Assembly: GCF_041154485.1 (NCBI RefSeq)
Contig: NZ_AP028670.1
Span: forward strand, 434,001 to 498,000
Source: Variovorax sp. V93
GTDB lineage: Bacteria > Pseudomonadota > Gammaproteobacteria > Burkholderiales > Burkholderiaceae_C
Direction of reading: 5' to 3'
Length of the DNA: 64,000 bases
Positions 7,388 to 15,341 of the stretch are shown here, in pieces. Both the position numbers and the translations under genes were made by a program. Position 1 is the first letter of the stretch. The number at the start of each line of letters is the position of its first letter. A model generated the notes under the pieces. The model was not told the origin of the DNA, did no database searches, and saw nothing but the letters and a program-made list of their open reading frames with translations.

Positions 7388-9786
7388 AGCGCGAGGACGC
7401 CAGGATGGAACCACTGCCCGTGCAACCCATCAGCCGCGACGTGCTGCGGGAAAAATACCTCAAGCCCGGCGAAGCCGATGTCGAGGATCTGTTCGCGCGC
7501 GTGGCGCGTGCGCTGGCCTCGGTCGAGGCCGAAGGCGAGCGCGCTCAGTGGGAAGCGCGCTTTCTCGGCAACCTGCGCGCCGGCGCCATCGGCGCCGGCC
7601 GCATCATGAGCGCCGCCGGCACCGAGCTGGAGGCCACGCTGATCAACTGCTTCGTGCAGCCGGTGGGCGACTGCATCCAGGGCCAGGACGCCGGAGGCTA
7701 TGCGGGCATCTACGAGGCGCTGCGCGAAGCCGCCGAAACCATGCGCCGCGGCGGCGGCGTCGGCTACGACTTCTCGCGCATCCGGCCGCGCGGCGCGCAG
7801 GTGCGGACCACTGCGTCCACGGCATCCGGCCCGTGCAGCTACATCGACGTGTTCGACCGCTCCTGCGCCACCGTGGAGAGCGCCGGCGCGCGGCGCGGCG
7901 CGCAGATGGGCGTGCTGCGCATCGACCATCCCGACGTGCTGGACTTCATCACGGCCAAGCGCACGCCCGGGCGCTGGAACAACTTCAATGTGTCGGTGGC
8001 GGTGACCGACAAGTTCATGCGCGCCCTCGCGGACGACGAGGAATGGCCGCTGGTGCACAGCGCCAGGCCGGGCGCCGAGCTGATCGCGCGCGGCGCGGCC
8101 CAGGCCAGCGATGGCAGCTGGGTCTACCGCAGCCTGCCGGCGCGGGATCTGTGGGACCTGGTGATGCGCTCGACCTACGACTTCGCCGAGCCCGGGATCC
8201 TGTTCACCGACACCATCAACAACGACAACAACCTGCGCTACTGCGAGCACATCGAGGCGACCAACCCCTGCGGCGAGCAGCCGCTGCCGCCGTACGGATG
8301 CTGCGACCTCGGGCCGATCGTGCTGACGCGCTTCGTGGACCATCCCTTCGGCATCGGCGGTGCGGCGCACTTCGATTTCGCGCGCTTCGGCGAAGCCGCG
8401 GCGCTGCAGGTGCGGGCGCTCGACAACGTGCTGGACCTCACCTTCTGGCCCCTGCCCCAGCAGCGCGCCGAGGCCATGGCCAAGCGCCGCATCGGCGTGG
8501 GCTTCACGGGCCTGGGTGACACGCTTGCCATGCTGTGCCTGCGCTACGACCAGCCCGAGGGCCGGGCCATGGCGGTGCGCATCGCGCGCTGCCTGCGGGA
8601 CGCCGCCTACGCCGCCTCGGTGGCGCTGGCGCGCGAGAAAGGCGCCTTCCCGCTGTTCGACGCGGAGCGCTACCTGGCGCAAGGCACCTTCGCCAGCCGC
8701 CTGGACCCGGCGCTGCAGGAACAGATCCGCATGCACGGCATCCGCAACAGCCACCTGGTCTCGATCGCGCCGACGGGCACCGTGAGCCTGGCGTTCGCCG
8801 ACAACGCCTCGAACGGCATCGAGCCGGCGTTCTCCTGGACCTACCGGCGCAAGAAGCGCGAGGCCGACGGCAGCACCTCCGAGTACGACGTCGAGGACCA
8901 CGCCTGGCGGCTGTACCGCTTCCTGGGCGGGGATACCGGGCAGTTGCCGGCGTACTTCGTCTCGGCCCAGTCGATGCCCGCGGCCGGCCACCTGGCCATG
9001 ATGGAGGCGGTGCAGCCCTTCGTCGACACCGCCATCTCGAAGACGGTGAACGTGCCCGCCGACTATCCCTACGAGGACTTCAAGGGCCTCTACCTGCAGG
9101 CCTGGACCGCCCGCCTCAAGGGCCTGGCCACCTACCGGCCCAACAGCATCCTGGGATCCGTGCTGGAGCTCACGCCGGCAGCGCCGCCGGAGGCCCGTCC
9201 CGCCGCCGACAGCGTGGCGGCCGATCCGATGCGCGCGATGATCGAGAGCCGACCGAAGGGCGCCCTGAACGCCGTCGCCGAGAAGATCGAGTACTGGACG
9301 CAGCAGGGGCGGCAGACGCTCTACCTGGTGGTGTCGTTCCTGCCGCTGGCCGACGGCCGCGAGCGGGCCGTGGAATTCTTCATGCCCGTGGGCCAGAGCG
9401 GCGAATCCCAGCAATGGATCACCGCGAGCATGCGGCTGCTGTCGCTGGCCGCGCGCGGCGGCTTTCTCGAACGCGCGCTGGCCGACATGCGCAAGGTCGC
9501 CTGGGACCGGGGGCCGGTGCGCCTGGGCCACCACCTGAAGGCCGACGGCACCCAGGTGCCCATGTGGCACGACTCCGAAGTGGGCGCCATCGCCTATGCG
9601 ATCCAGCAGCTGATCGCGCGCCGCAGCGGCCAGGCGAGCGCGGCGCCGGACGCGCCGGCACCCTCCGTGGCCGCCCCTGTCCCGATGGTGGGGGCCAAGT
9701 GCCCCGAATGCGGCGCCCACGCCATGATCCGCAAGGACGGCTGCGACTACTGCACGCAGTGCGGACACCTGGGAAGCTGCGGATGA
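7384..9786 (+). CDS. nrdJ: Adenosylcobalamin-dependent (class II) ribonucleotide reductase
   Basis: 800 residues. Makes deoxyribonucleotides using a B12-derived radical, so it needs neither oxygen nor a separate radical subunit. Active-site signature N294-P-C296-G-E298 followed by PLPPYGCCDLG; PTGTVSLAFADNASNGIEP is the second family block; the C-terminus has a zinc-ribbon/redox region with CPEC (from C773) and CDYCTQCG. Class II enzymes often carry such a cysteine tail for re-reduction. Start ATG 7384 overlaps the previous stop; an alternative ATG at 7405 is possible. Its place after the nitrate reductase genes fits anaerobic dNTP supply, since class I enzymes need oxygen. Confidence 0.94.
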   Translation: MKREDARMEPLPVQPISRDVLREKYLKPGEADVEDLFARVARALASVEAEGERAQWEARFLGNLRAGAIGAGRIMSAAGTELEATLINCFVQPVGDCIQGQDAGGYAGIYEALREAAETMRRGGGVGYDFSRIRPRGAQVRTTASTASGPCSYIDVFDRSCATVESAGARRGAQMGVLRIDHPDVLDFITAKRTPGRWNNFNVSVAVTDKFMRALADDEEWPLVHSARPGAELIARGAAQASDGSWVYRSLPARDLWDLVMRSTYDFAEPGILFTDTINNDNNLRYCEHIEATNPCGEQPLPPYGCCDLGPIVLTRFVDHPFGIGGAAHFDFARFGEAAALQVRALDNVLDLTFWPLPQQRAEAMAKRRIGVGFTGLGDTLAMLCLRYDQPEGRAMAVRIARCLRDAAYAASVALAREKGAFPLFDAERYLAQGTFASRLDPALQEQIRMHGIRNSHLVSIAPTGTVSLAFADNASNGIEPAFSWTYRRKKREADGSTSEYDVEDHAWRLYRFLGGDTGQLPAYFVSAQSMPAAGHLAMMEAVQPFVDTAISKTVNVPADYPYEDFKGLYLQAWTARLKGLATYRPNSILGSVLELTPAAPPEARPAADSVAADPMRAMIESRPKGALNAVAEKIEYWTQQGRQTLYLVVSFLPLADGRERAVEFFMPVGQSGESQQWITASMRLLSLAARGGFLERALADMRKVAWDRGPVRLGHHLKADGTQVPMWHDSEVGAIAYAIQQLIARRSGQASAAPDAPAPSVAAPVPMVGAKCPECGAHAMIRKDGCDYCTQCGHLGSCG

Positions 9787-10421
9787 GCCCGGCCGCCGGC
9801 GTTCCGGCCGATTCGCCCATGACCGCGCGGCAGCTGGCCGCGCTCCTGCACGCGCGCCGCACCGTCCTGCCCAAGCGGCTCGGTGCGCCGGGGCCCGATG
9901 GTGCCGAGCTCGAGCAGATCCTCGGCGCCGCCGCCTCGGCCCCGGACCATGGCGGCCTGGTGCCATGGCGCTTCGTCATCGTTCCGCCGCCGCAGCGCGA
10001 GCGGCTCGCCGAAGTGTTCGCGCAGGCCCTGCTGCAGCGCGACGCCGCCGCCACGCCCGCGCAGCAGGGCCAGGCGCGCGAGAAGGCCTTTCGCGCGCCG
10101 CTGCTGATGCTCGCGGTCGCACGGATGGGCCCCGGCAACGAGGAGATCCCGGCCACCGAGCGCATCCTGTCGGCCGGATGCGCCATCCAGAACATGCTGC
10201 TGGCCGCCACCGCCCTGGGCTACGGCTCGGCGCTGACCACCGGCAAGGCGCTGCAGTCGGACGAACTGCGCGCCCTGTTCGCGCTCGACCGGCACGACGA
10301 GCCGCTGTGCTTCATCAGCGTGGGCTCGGTGACGGTCCAGAAGGCCGGTCCCGCGCGGCCCGCGCTCGAGCGCTATGTCAGCGAACTGGGCTGCGTGCCA
10401 CAGCTTCCTCCGTGCGACTGA
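9783..10421 (+). CDS. Nitroreductase family (YdjA-like) FMN protein
   Basis: 212 residues. NAD(P)H-FMN nitroreductase fold, closest in style to E. coli YdjA: RRTVLPKRL near the N-terminus (FMN phosphate contact), SAPDHGGLVPWRFV, and SAGCAIQNMLLAATALGYGSA. Natural substrate unknown. Start ATG 9783 overlaps the nrdJ stop; ATG 9819 would be an alternative giving a more usual N-terminus. The stop shares one base with the next start (TGATG). Part of the same translationally coupled series. Confidence 0.9.
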   Translation: MSPAAGVPADSPMTARQLAALLHARRTVLPKRLGAPGPDGAELEQILGAAASAPDHGGLVPWRFVIVPPPQRERLAEVFAQALLQRDAAATPAQQGQAREKAFRAPLLMLAVARMGPGNEEIPATERILSAGCAIQNMLLAATALGYGSALTTGKALQSDELRALFALDRHDEPLCFISVGSVTVQKAGPARPALERYVSELGCVPQLPPCD

Positions 10422-11293
10422 TGCATTCCGTGCACGGTGCGCTCAACGGGCTGCTGCTCGGCCTGAACACGCTGCTCGCATTCACGCTGATGGTGCCGCC
10501 GGCATTGGTCAAGCTGCTGGTGCCGGCCGACCGCGTGCGCACCGGCTGCGACCGGGTGCTGAACCGGCTGGCCGGCGGCTGGGTCGCCGTCAACAACGCC
10601 TGGATCGCACGCGCGTGCCCCGCGCCATGGCAGATCCGGGGCATCGAGGGCCTCAACCCCCGCGGCTGGTACCTGGTGTCGAGCAACCACCAGAGCTGGG
10701 TCGACATCCTGGTGCTGCAGCGCGTCTTCCACGGGCGCATTCCCTTCCTCAAGTTCTTCCTCAAGCGCGAGCTCATCTGGGTGCCGGTGATCGGGCTGGC
10801 CTGGTGGGCGCTCGACTTTCCGTTCATGAAGCGCGGCCGCGGCACCGGTCGCGCCGACCTTGCGACCACCCGGCGTTCCTGCGAGAAGTTCAGGCGCGTG
10901 CCGACAGCCGTCATCAATTTCGTCGAGGGCACGCGCTTCACTACGGCCAAGCATGCCGCGCAGAACAGCAGCTACCGCCATCTGCTCGAGCCCCGCTCCG
11001 GCGGCCTTGGCGTGGCGCTGGCCACGATGGGCGAGCAGTTCGAGGCGATGCTCGACGTGACCATCGTCTACCCCGAGGGGACGCCGAGCTTCTGGGCGCT
11101 CTTGTGCGGCGGCGTGCGGGCCGTGGCGGTCGATGTCCGCCAGCGCGCCATACCACCCCATCTGCTGGGCACGGATCCGTCGGGCGACAAGGCGCGCCGC
11201 GCGCACACCCGCAAGTGGATCGAGGCCCAGTGGCAGGACAAGGACCGCCTGATCCAGGAGCGGCTGGCGGCGCGCCGCGGCGTTCGAAAGTAG
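10421..11293 (+). CDS. PlsC-family acyltransferase (YihG-like)
   Basis: 290 residues. Inner-membrane lysophospholipid acyltransferase family: motif I NHQSWVD (catalytic His and Asp), motif with FMKRGRG, and motif III FVEGTRF. Two hydrophobic segments at the N-terminus (about residues 8-35) anchor it. Similar to E. coli YihG/YihE-type acyltransferases that act on lysophosphatidic acid. Last gene of the nar-linked operon; the following gene is on the opposite strand. Its presence could reflect membrane remodelling during anaerobic growth (inference). Confidence 0.9.
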   Translation: MHSVHGALNGLLLGLNTLLAFTLMVPPALVKLLVPADRVRTGCDRVLNRLAGGWVAVNNAWIARACPAPWQIRGIEGLNPRGWYLVSSNHQSWVDILVLQRVFHGRIPFLKFFLKRELIWVPVIGLAWWALDFPFMKRGRGTGRADLATTRRSCEKFRRVPTAVINFVEGTRFTTAKHAAQNSSYRHLLEPRSGGLGVALATMGEQFEAMLDVTIVYPEGTPSFWALLCGGVRAVAVDVRQRAIPPHLLGTDPSGDKARRAHTRKWIEAQWQDKDRLIQERLAARRGVRK

Positions 11294-11305
11294 CCGGGGG
11301 GCACC

Positions 11306-11719
11306 TCAGCCGAATCGCAGCGGCCGGCCCTCGGTGTCGAGCGCGAGATAGTCGCCGAAGGCACCGCTTCGCACGCCCTCGACCATGGCCTCGAGCGCGC
11401 TGTCGATGCGTTCGGGCGAGGGCGGCTGGCCGTTGGCGCCCGACAGGCCGGCCGCGAACATCACGCGCCAGGGCAGGCTTACGCGGCGCGATTCGGCCAC
11501 CAGTGCGGCAAAGGTGCTGAGTTCCGGCAGGCTTTTTTCAACGCAGGCCACGGGCGTCAGCGAACCGCCCTGCCCCGCCTCGAAGCGGGCGCGCTGCGCC
11601 GCATCGGCATCGCCGGGCAAATCGGCTTCGGCGAACACGAACAGCAGACGCTGGGGCTCGGGCTGGGCCGCCGCGGCCTGCAGCAGCTGGTCGAAAAGAG
11701 AGGATGAGGAAGAAGGCAT
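11306..11719 (-). CDS. Conserved small protein of unknown function
   Basis: 137 residues starting at ATG 11719: MPSSSSSLFDQLL, then a region with LLFVFAEADLP, PELSTFAALVAES and AMVEGVRSGAFGDYLA. I do not recognise a catalytic motif or a membrane segment; it looks like a compact soluble alpha/beta protein. It is divergent from the DUF2249-norB operon and shares the FNR box 11754-11767. No Shine-Dalgarno precedes the ATG and the promoter geometry puts the predicted +1 exactly on it, so the mRNA may be leaderless. Converges tail-to-tail with the acyltransferase gene (12 bases apart). Link to NO metabolism is only by position. Confidence 0.75.
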   Translation of the reverse strand: MPSSSSSLFDQLLQAAAAQPEPQRLLFVFAEADLPGDADAAQRARFEAGQGGSLTPVACVEKSLPELSTFAALVAESRRVSLPWRVMFAAGLSGANGQPPSPERIDSALEAMVEGVRSGAFGDYLALDTEGRPLRFG

Positions 11720-11753
11720 GCCGTGAGCGTCGCCGCTGCCTTCGCTCCCGATG

Positions 11754-11767
11754 TTGATGCAGATCAA
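11754..11767 (+). promoter_or_regulatory. FNR/Dnr-type box, divergent promoter of DUF2249-norB and the 11719 gene
   Basis: TTGATGCAGATCAA, a perfect two-half-site box. TAGCAT at 11789-11794 begins 28.5 bases from its centre, predicting +1 near 11802 for the plus strand. On the minus strand GACGCT sits at the matching distance, predicting +1 at 11719. Confidence 0.85.
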
Positions 11768-11848
11768 GCTGCGCCGCACACGCCTTCCTAGCATAGGTGC
11801 ATCTGAAATACACCTTTCGAGCCTCGTCGCTCCCAGCAGGAAAAACCC

Positions 11849-12145
11849 ATGAAATCTGCAGCTTCCTCCTCGTCCGTGATCGATGTCCGCAGGCTCGAGC
11901 CGCGCTTTCGCCACGCGCACATCTTCTCCACCTTTGCCGCCCTGGACGTCGGCCACGCGATCGAACTGGTGAACGATCACGATCCCCAGCCGCTGTATGC
12001 GCAGTTCCAGTCGCAATGGCCCGACCGGTTCGCATGGAACTACCTCGAGGCGGGCCCCTCGGTCTGGCGCGTGGCCATCACCAAGGTGCCGGCTTTCGAC
12101 GCACACGCGAGCGGCGGCTGCTGCGGCGGATGCGGCGGCGCCTGA
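11849..12145 (+). CDS. DUF2249-family protein with a C-terminal Cys/Gly tail
   Basis: 98 residues, with an AGCAGGAA ribosome site. The body (FSTFAALDVGHAIELVNDHDPQPLYAQF and WNYLEAGPSVWRVAITKV) is the DUF2249 fold often found with nitrite/NO-reductase genes and in haem-related hemerythrin-like proteins. It ends in a short CCGGCGG tail that looks metal-binding. It is the first gene behind the FNR box and lies 35 bases before norB, so it is probably co-transcribed. A role in NO sensing, protection or cofactor handling is likely but unproven. Confidence 0.88.
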   Translation: MKSAASSSSVIDVRRLEPRFRHAHIFSTFAALDVGHAIELVNDHDPQPLYAQFQSQWPDRFAWNYLEAGPSVWRVAITKVPAFDAHASGGCCGGCGGA

Positions 12146-12180
12146 GCACCATCGATCCGAATTCCGAAGAAGGAAACATC

Positions 12181-14502
12181 ATGAGCAACAACAACCGGCT
12201 GTGGCGCTGGCTGGCCTTCATCTTCGTGCTGTCGTTCGGCGCGCTCGGCTACCTGGGCGTGCAGATCTACCTGACCGCGCCGCCGATCCCGAGCGCGGTC
12301 ACCAGTTCCGACGGCGAGGTCGTCTTCACCGGCGAGCAGATCCAGCGCGGCCAGCAGGTCTGGCTCTCGACCGGCGGGCAGCAGCTGGGCTCCGTGTGGG
12401 GCCACGGCAGCTACGTCGCGCCCGACTGGTCCGCCGACTGGCTGCACCGCGAGGCCGTGGCGCTGCGCAACCGCCACGCCCAGGCCTTTCGCAAGGACTT
12501 CGATGCGCTGAGCCCGGCGGACCGCGGCGCGCTCGCGGCCACCGTGGTCGAGCAGATGCGGCGCAACACCTACGACGCGGCCAGCGGCGTGATCACCGTC
12601 CCGGCCGACCGCGCGCAGGCGATCCGGGAGGTGGCGGCCCACTACGAGGCGCTGTTCGGCGACGACAGCGCGCTCGCCACGCTGCGCGACCAGTACGCGA
12701 TGACGGCGGGCACGCTGCCCGAGCGCGCCGACCGCCAGGCACTCACCGCCTTCTTCTTCTGGACTTCATGGGCCGCCGCCACCGACCGCCCCGGGGAAAC
12801 GGGCCTGAGCTACACCAGCAACTGGCCGCACGAGCCGCTGGTCGGCAACACCATGACCAGCTCGGCCGCCGTCTGGTCGATGGTGAGCATCTGCCTGCTG
12901 CTGGCGGCCATTGCGGCCATGCTGTGGCTGCACGGCAGCCGCAAGCACGAAGCCGAAGCGCAGCCGCCCAAGGCGGACCCGCTCCTCGGCGCCGTGGCAA
13001 CGCCTTCCATGAAGGCCACGCGCAAGTACTTCTTCGCGGTGATCGGGCTGATGCTGCTGCAGATCGCGATGGGCGTCATCACGGCCCACTACGCGGTCGA
13101 GGGGCAGTCGTTCTTCGGGCTGCCACTGGCCGAGCTGCTCCCCTACGTGGTGAGCCGCACGGTGCACACGCAGATCGGCATCTTCTGGATCGCCACCGCT
13201 TGGCTGGCCACGGGCCTGTACATCGCGCCGCTGCTGTCGGGGCGCGAGCCCAGGCTGCAGAAGCTCGGGGTGGACGTGCTGTTCTGGGCGTTGATCGCCA
13301 TCGTGGTCGGCTCCACGCTGACCGGCTGGCTCGGCACGCTGCAGCATCGCGGCGTCGACTTCAGCTTCTGGCTGGGCAACCAGGGCCTCGAATACACCAG
13401 CATGGGCCGCTTCTGGCAGGTGCTGCTGTTCGTCGGCCTGCTGTTCTGGGTCTTCCTGCTGGGCCGCGCGCTGTGGCCCGCGCTGGTCAAGCCGTCGGCA
13501 TCGCGCGGCCTGATCGCGATGGTGTTCCTGTCGGCCACCTGCATCGGCGGCTTCTATTCGACCTCGCTGGTGTGGGGACAGCACACCCACTACTCGATGA
13601 TCGAGTACTGGCGCTGGTGGCTGGTGCACCTCTGGGTGGAAGGCTTCTTCGAGGTGTTCGCCACCGCGGTGGTCGCGCTGATCTTCACGCGCCTGGGGCT
13701 GGTGCGCACCGAGAGCGCCAACCGCGCCATCATCGCCGAGACCATCGTGTTCCTGTTCGGCGGCATCCTCGGCACGCTGCACCACCTCTACTTCACCGGC
13801 ACGCCGACCTCGGTGATCGCCGTGGGCGCCGTGTTCTCGGCGCTCGAAGTGGTGCCGCTCACGCTGATCGGCCTGGAGGCCCTGCAGACCTGGCGCCGCT
13901 CGCAGGCCATGCCCTGGCTCGCCGCCTACAAGTGGATCGTCATGTGCTTCGTGGCCGTCGGCTTCTGGAACACGATCGGCGCCGGCGTGCTCGGCTTCGC
14001 GATCAATCCGCCGGCCTCGCTCTACTACGTGCAGGGGCTCAACATGACGGCCGCCCATGGCCATGCCGCGCTCTTCGGCGTCTACGGCATGCTGGGCATC
14101 GGGCTGATGCTGTTCTGCCTGCGCGGCCTGTACGACCGCCAGCTGCATGCCGACCGGCTGCTCAGGCCCGCGTTCTGGAGCCTCAACATCGGCCTCGCGA
14201 TGATGGTGTTCCTGTCGCTGCTGCCCGCCGGCATCTACCAGGCCTGGGCCAGCGTCACGCAGGGCCTGTGGTACGCGCGCTCGGCCGAGATCGTGCATTC
14301 CCGCGTGATGGAGACACTGGTGTGGATGCGGGTGCCGGGCGACATCGTCTTCGCCGTGGGCGCGGTGCTGCTCGCGGCCTATGCGCTGCGCCTGCTGCGC
14401 CGTCCGGCGGCGCAAGCCGCGCCGCAGCCATCGGTGCGCGGCAAGGGCCGAAAGGGCCCGGCCCTCCAGGCCGGCCACGTGGGCCACGCGGCCGAACGGT
14501 GA
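12181..14502 (+). CDS. norB: Quinol-dependent nitric oxide reductase (qNOR)
   Basis: 773 residues, the length of the fused single-subunit quinol NO reductase (also called NorZ), which turns 2 NO into N2O in the inner membrane. The N-terminal periplasmic domain has FTGEQIQRGQQVW and GSVWGHGSYVAPDW, then at least 12 hydrophobic segments follow. Conserved His/Glu blocks: RTVHTQIGIFW, LVHLWVEGFFEVFA (His about 483 and the qNOR glutamates), GTLHHLYF and TAAHGHAALFG for haem b, haem b3 and FeB ligands. Strong GAAGAAGGAAAC ribosome site. No separate NorC gene is present, as expected for qNOR. Under the FNR box at 11754 and probably also NsrR. Confidence 0.96.
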   Translation: MSNNNRLWRWLAFIFVLSFGALGYLGVQIYLTAPPIPSAVTSSDGEVVFTGEQIQRGQQVWLSTGGQQLGSVWGHGSYVAPDWSADWLHREAVALRNRHAQAFRKDFDALSPADRGALAATVVEQMRRNTYDAASGVITVPADRAQAIREVAAHYEALFGDDSALATLRDQYAMTAGTLPERADRQALTAFFFWTSWAAATDRPGETGLSYTSNWPHEPLVGNTMTSSAAVWSMVSICLLLAAIAAMLWLHGSRKHEAEAQPPKADPLLGAVATPSMKATRKYFFAVIGLMLLQIAMGVITAHYAVEGQSFFGLPLAELLPYVVSRTVHTQIGIFWIATAWLATGLYIAPLLSGREPRLQKLGVDVLFWALIAIVVGSTLTGWLGTLQHRGVDFSFWLGNQGLEYTSMGRFWQVLLFVGLLFWVFLLGRALWPALVKPSASRGLIAMVFLSATCIGGFYSTSLVWGQHTHYSMIEYWRWWLVHLWVEGFFEVFATAVVALIFTRLGLVRTESANRAIIAETIVFLFGGILGTLHHLYFTGTPTSVIAVGAVFSALEVVPLTLIGLEALQTWRRSQAMPWLAAYKWIVMCFVAVGFWNTIGAGVLGFAINPPASLYYVQGLNMTAAHGHAALFGVYGMLGIGLMLFCLRGLYDRQLHADRLLRPAFWSLNIGLAMMVFLSLLPAGIYQAWASVTQGLWYARSAEIVHSRVMETLVWMRVPGDIVFAVGAVLLAAYALRLLRRPAAQAAPQPSVRGKGRKGPALQAGHVGHAAER

Positions 14503-14520
14503 CACGACGCCATTGCAGCC

Positions 14521-14988
14521 ATGAAGCTCACCGCCTTCACCGACTACAGCCTGCGCGTGCTGATCTACCTGGCCGCGCAGCCCGAGCGCCGCGCCACCAT
14601 CGGCGAGATCGCCACCGCTTTCGCGGTGTCCGAGCATCACCTGACCAAGGTGGTGCACTTCCTGGGCAAGGAGGGGTGGCTGGCCAACATCCGCGGCAAG
14701 GGCGGCGGCCTCGCGCTCGCGAAGCCGCCCGAGGCGATCAACATCGGCGACGTGGTGCGCCACACCGAGGGCGGTGCCATCGTGGAATGTTTCGGGGAAG
14801 GCGGCGGCGCGTGCCGCATCACCGGCCTGTGCCGCCTGCAGGGCGTGCTGGGCGAAGCCGTGGCGGCATTCCACGCGGTGCTGCAGCGCTACACGCTGGC
14901 CGACCTCGTTCACAACCGGGAGGCGCTGGCCACGGTGTTCCTGGCAGGCCGCATCGGCATGGCGCAAGCCGAACGGGAGGGCGCGTGA
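14521..14988 (+). CDS. nsrR: Rrf2-family NO-responsive repressor (NsrR-like)
   Basis: 155 residues. Rrf2 winged-helix repressor; the start MKLTAFTDYSLRVLIYLA and the recognition-helix segment AVSEHHLTKVVHFLGK are typical of NsrR. Three FeS-ligand cysteines are seen at C90, C98 and C104 (spacing slightly wider than in E. coli NsrR). NsrR loses its cluster on meeting NO and releases NO-detoxification genes. It lies 18 bases after norB, so it probably represses its own operon. Its TGA overlaps the GTG start of the next gene. Confidence 0.92.
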   Translation: MKLTAFTDYSLRVLIYLAAQPERRATIGEIATAFAVSEHHLTKVVHFLGKEGWLANIRGKGGGLALAKPPEAINIGDVVRHTEGGAIVECFGEGGGACRITGLCRLQGVLGEAVAAFHAVLQRYTLADLVHNREALATVFLAGRIGMAQAEREGA

Positions 14989-15341
14989 ACTCGCCGGCGG
15001 ACACGGCGCCGGCCGCGGCCCGCTTTCCGTACGACGGGCCGGAACATCTGCGCGCGCCGCTGGCCGCGGCGCTGTCGCGCGTCGTCGATCCGGAGATCTC
15101 GATGAACATCGTCGATGTCGGCCTGGTCTACGGCGTCATGGTGGACGCCGCGATGGCGCACGTGCGCATCACGATGACCTCTGCGGCCTGCCCGGTGATC
15201 GAGCTCATCATGGACGAGGCGGAAGCCGAGCTGGACAAGGTCGTCCCGCCCGAGCTGCAGATCCGCGTCGAGCTGGTGTGGGAGCCGCCGTGGAGCCCGG
15301 AGCGCATGAGTCCCGGCGCCAAGCGGTTCATGGGATGGTAG
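14985..15341 (+). CDS. DUF59 / MIP18-type FeS assembly protein
   Basis: 118 residues from a GTG at 14985 that overlaps the nsrR stop. Small SufT/PaaD-like fold: LSRVVDPEISMNIVDVGLVYGV and ITMTSAACPVIELIMDEAE, including the conserved DPE and the cysteine after TSAA. The family helps deliver or repair iron-sulfur clusters. Next to an FeS-based NO sensor and an NO-generating pathway, cluster repair after NO damage is a sensible guess. The C-terminal PPWSPERMSPGAKRFMGW is also family-typical. Confidence 0.88.
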   Translation: MNSPADTAPAAARFPYDGPEHLRAPLAAALSRVVDPEISMNIVDVGLVYGVMVDAAMAHVRITMTSAACPVIELIMDEAEAELDKVVPPELQIRVELVWEPPWSPERMSPGAKRFMGW

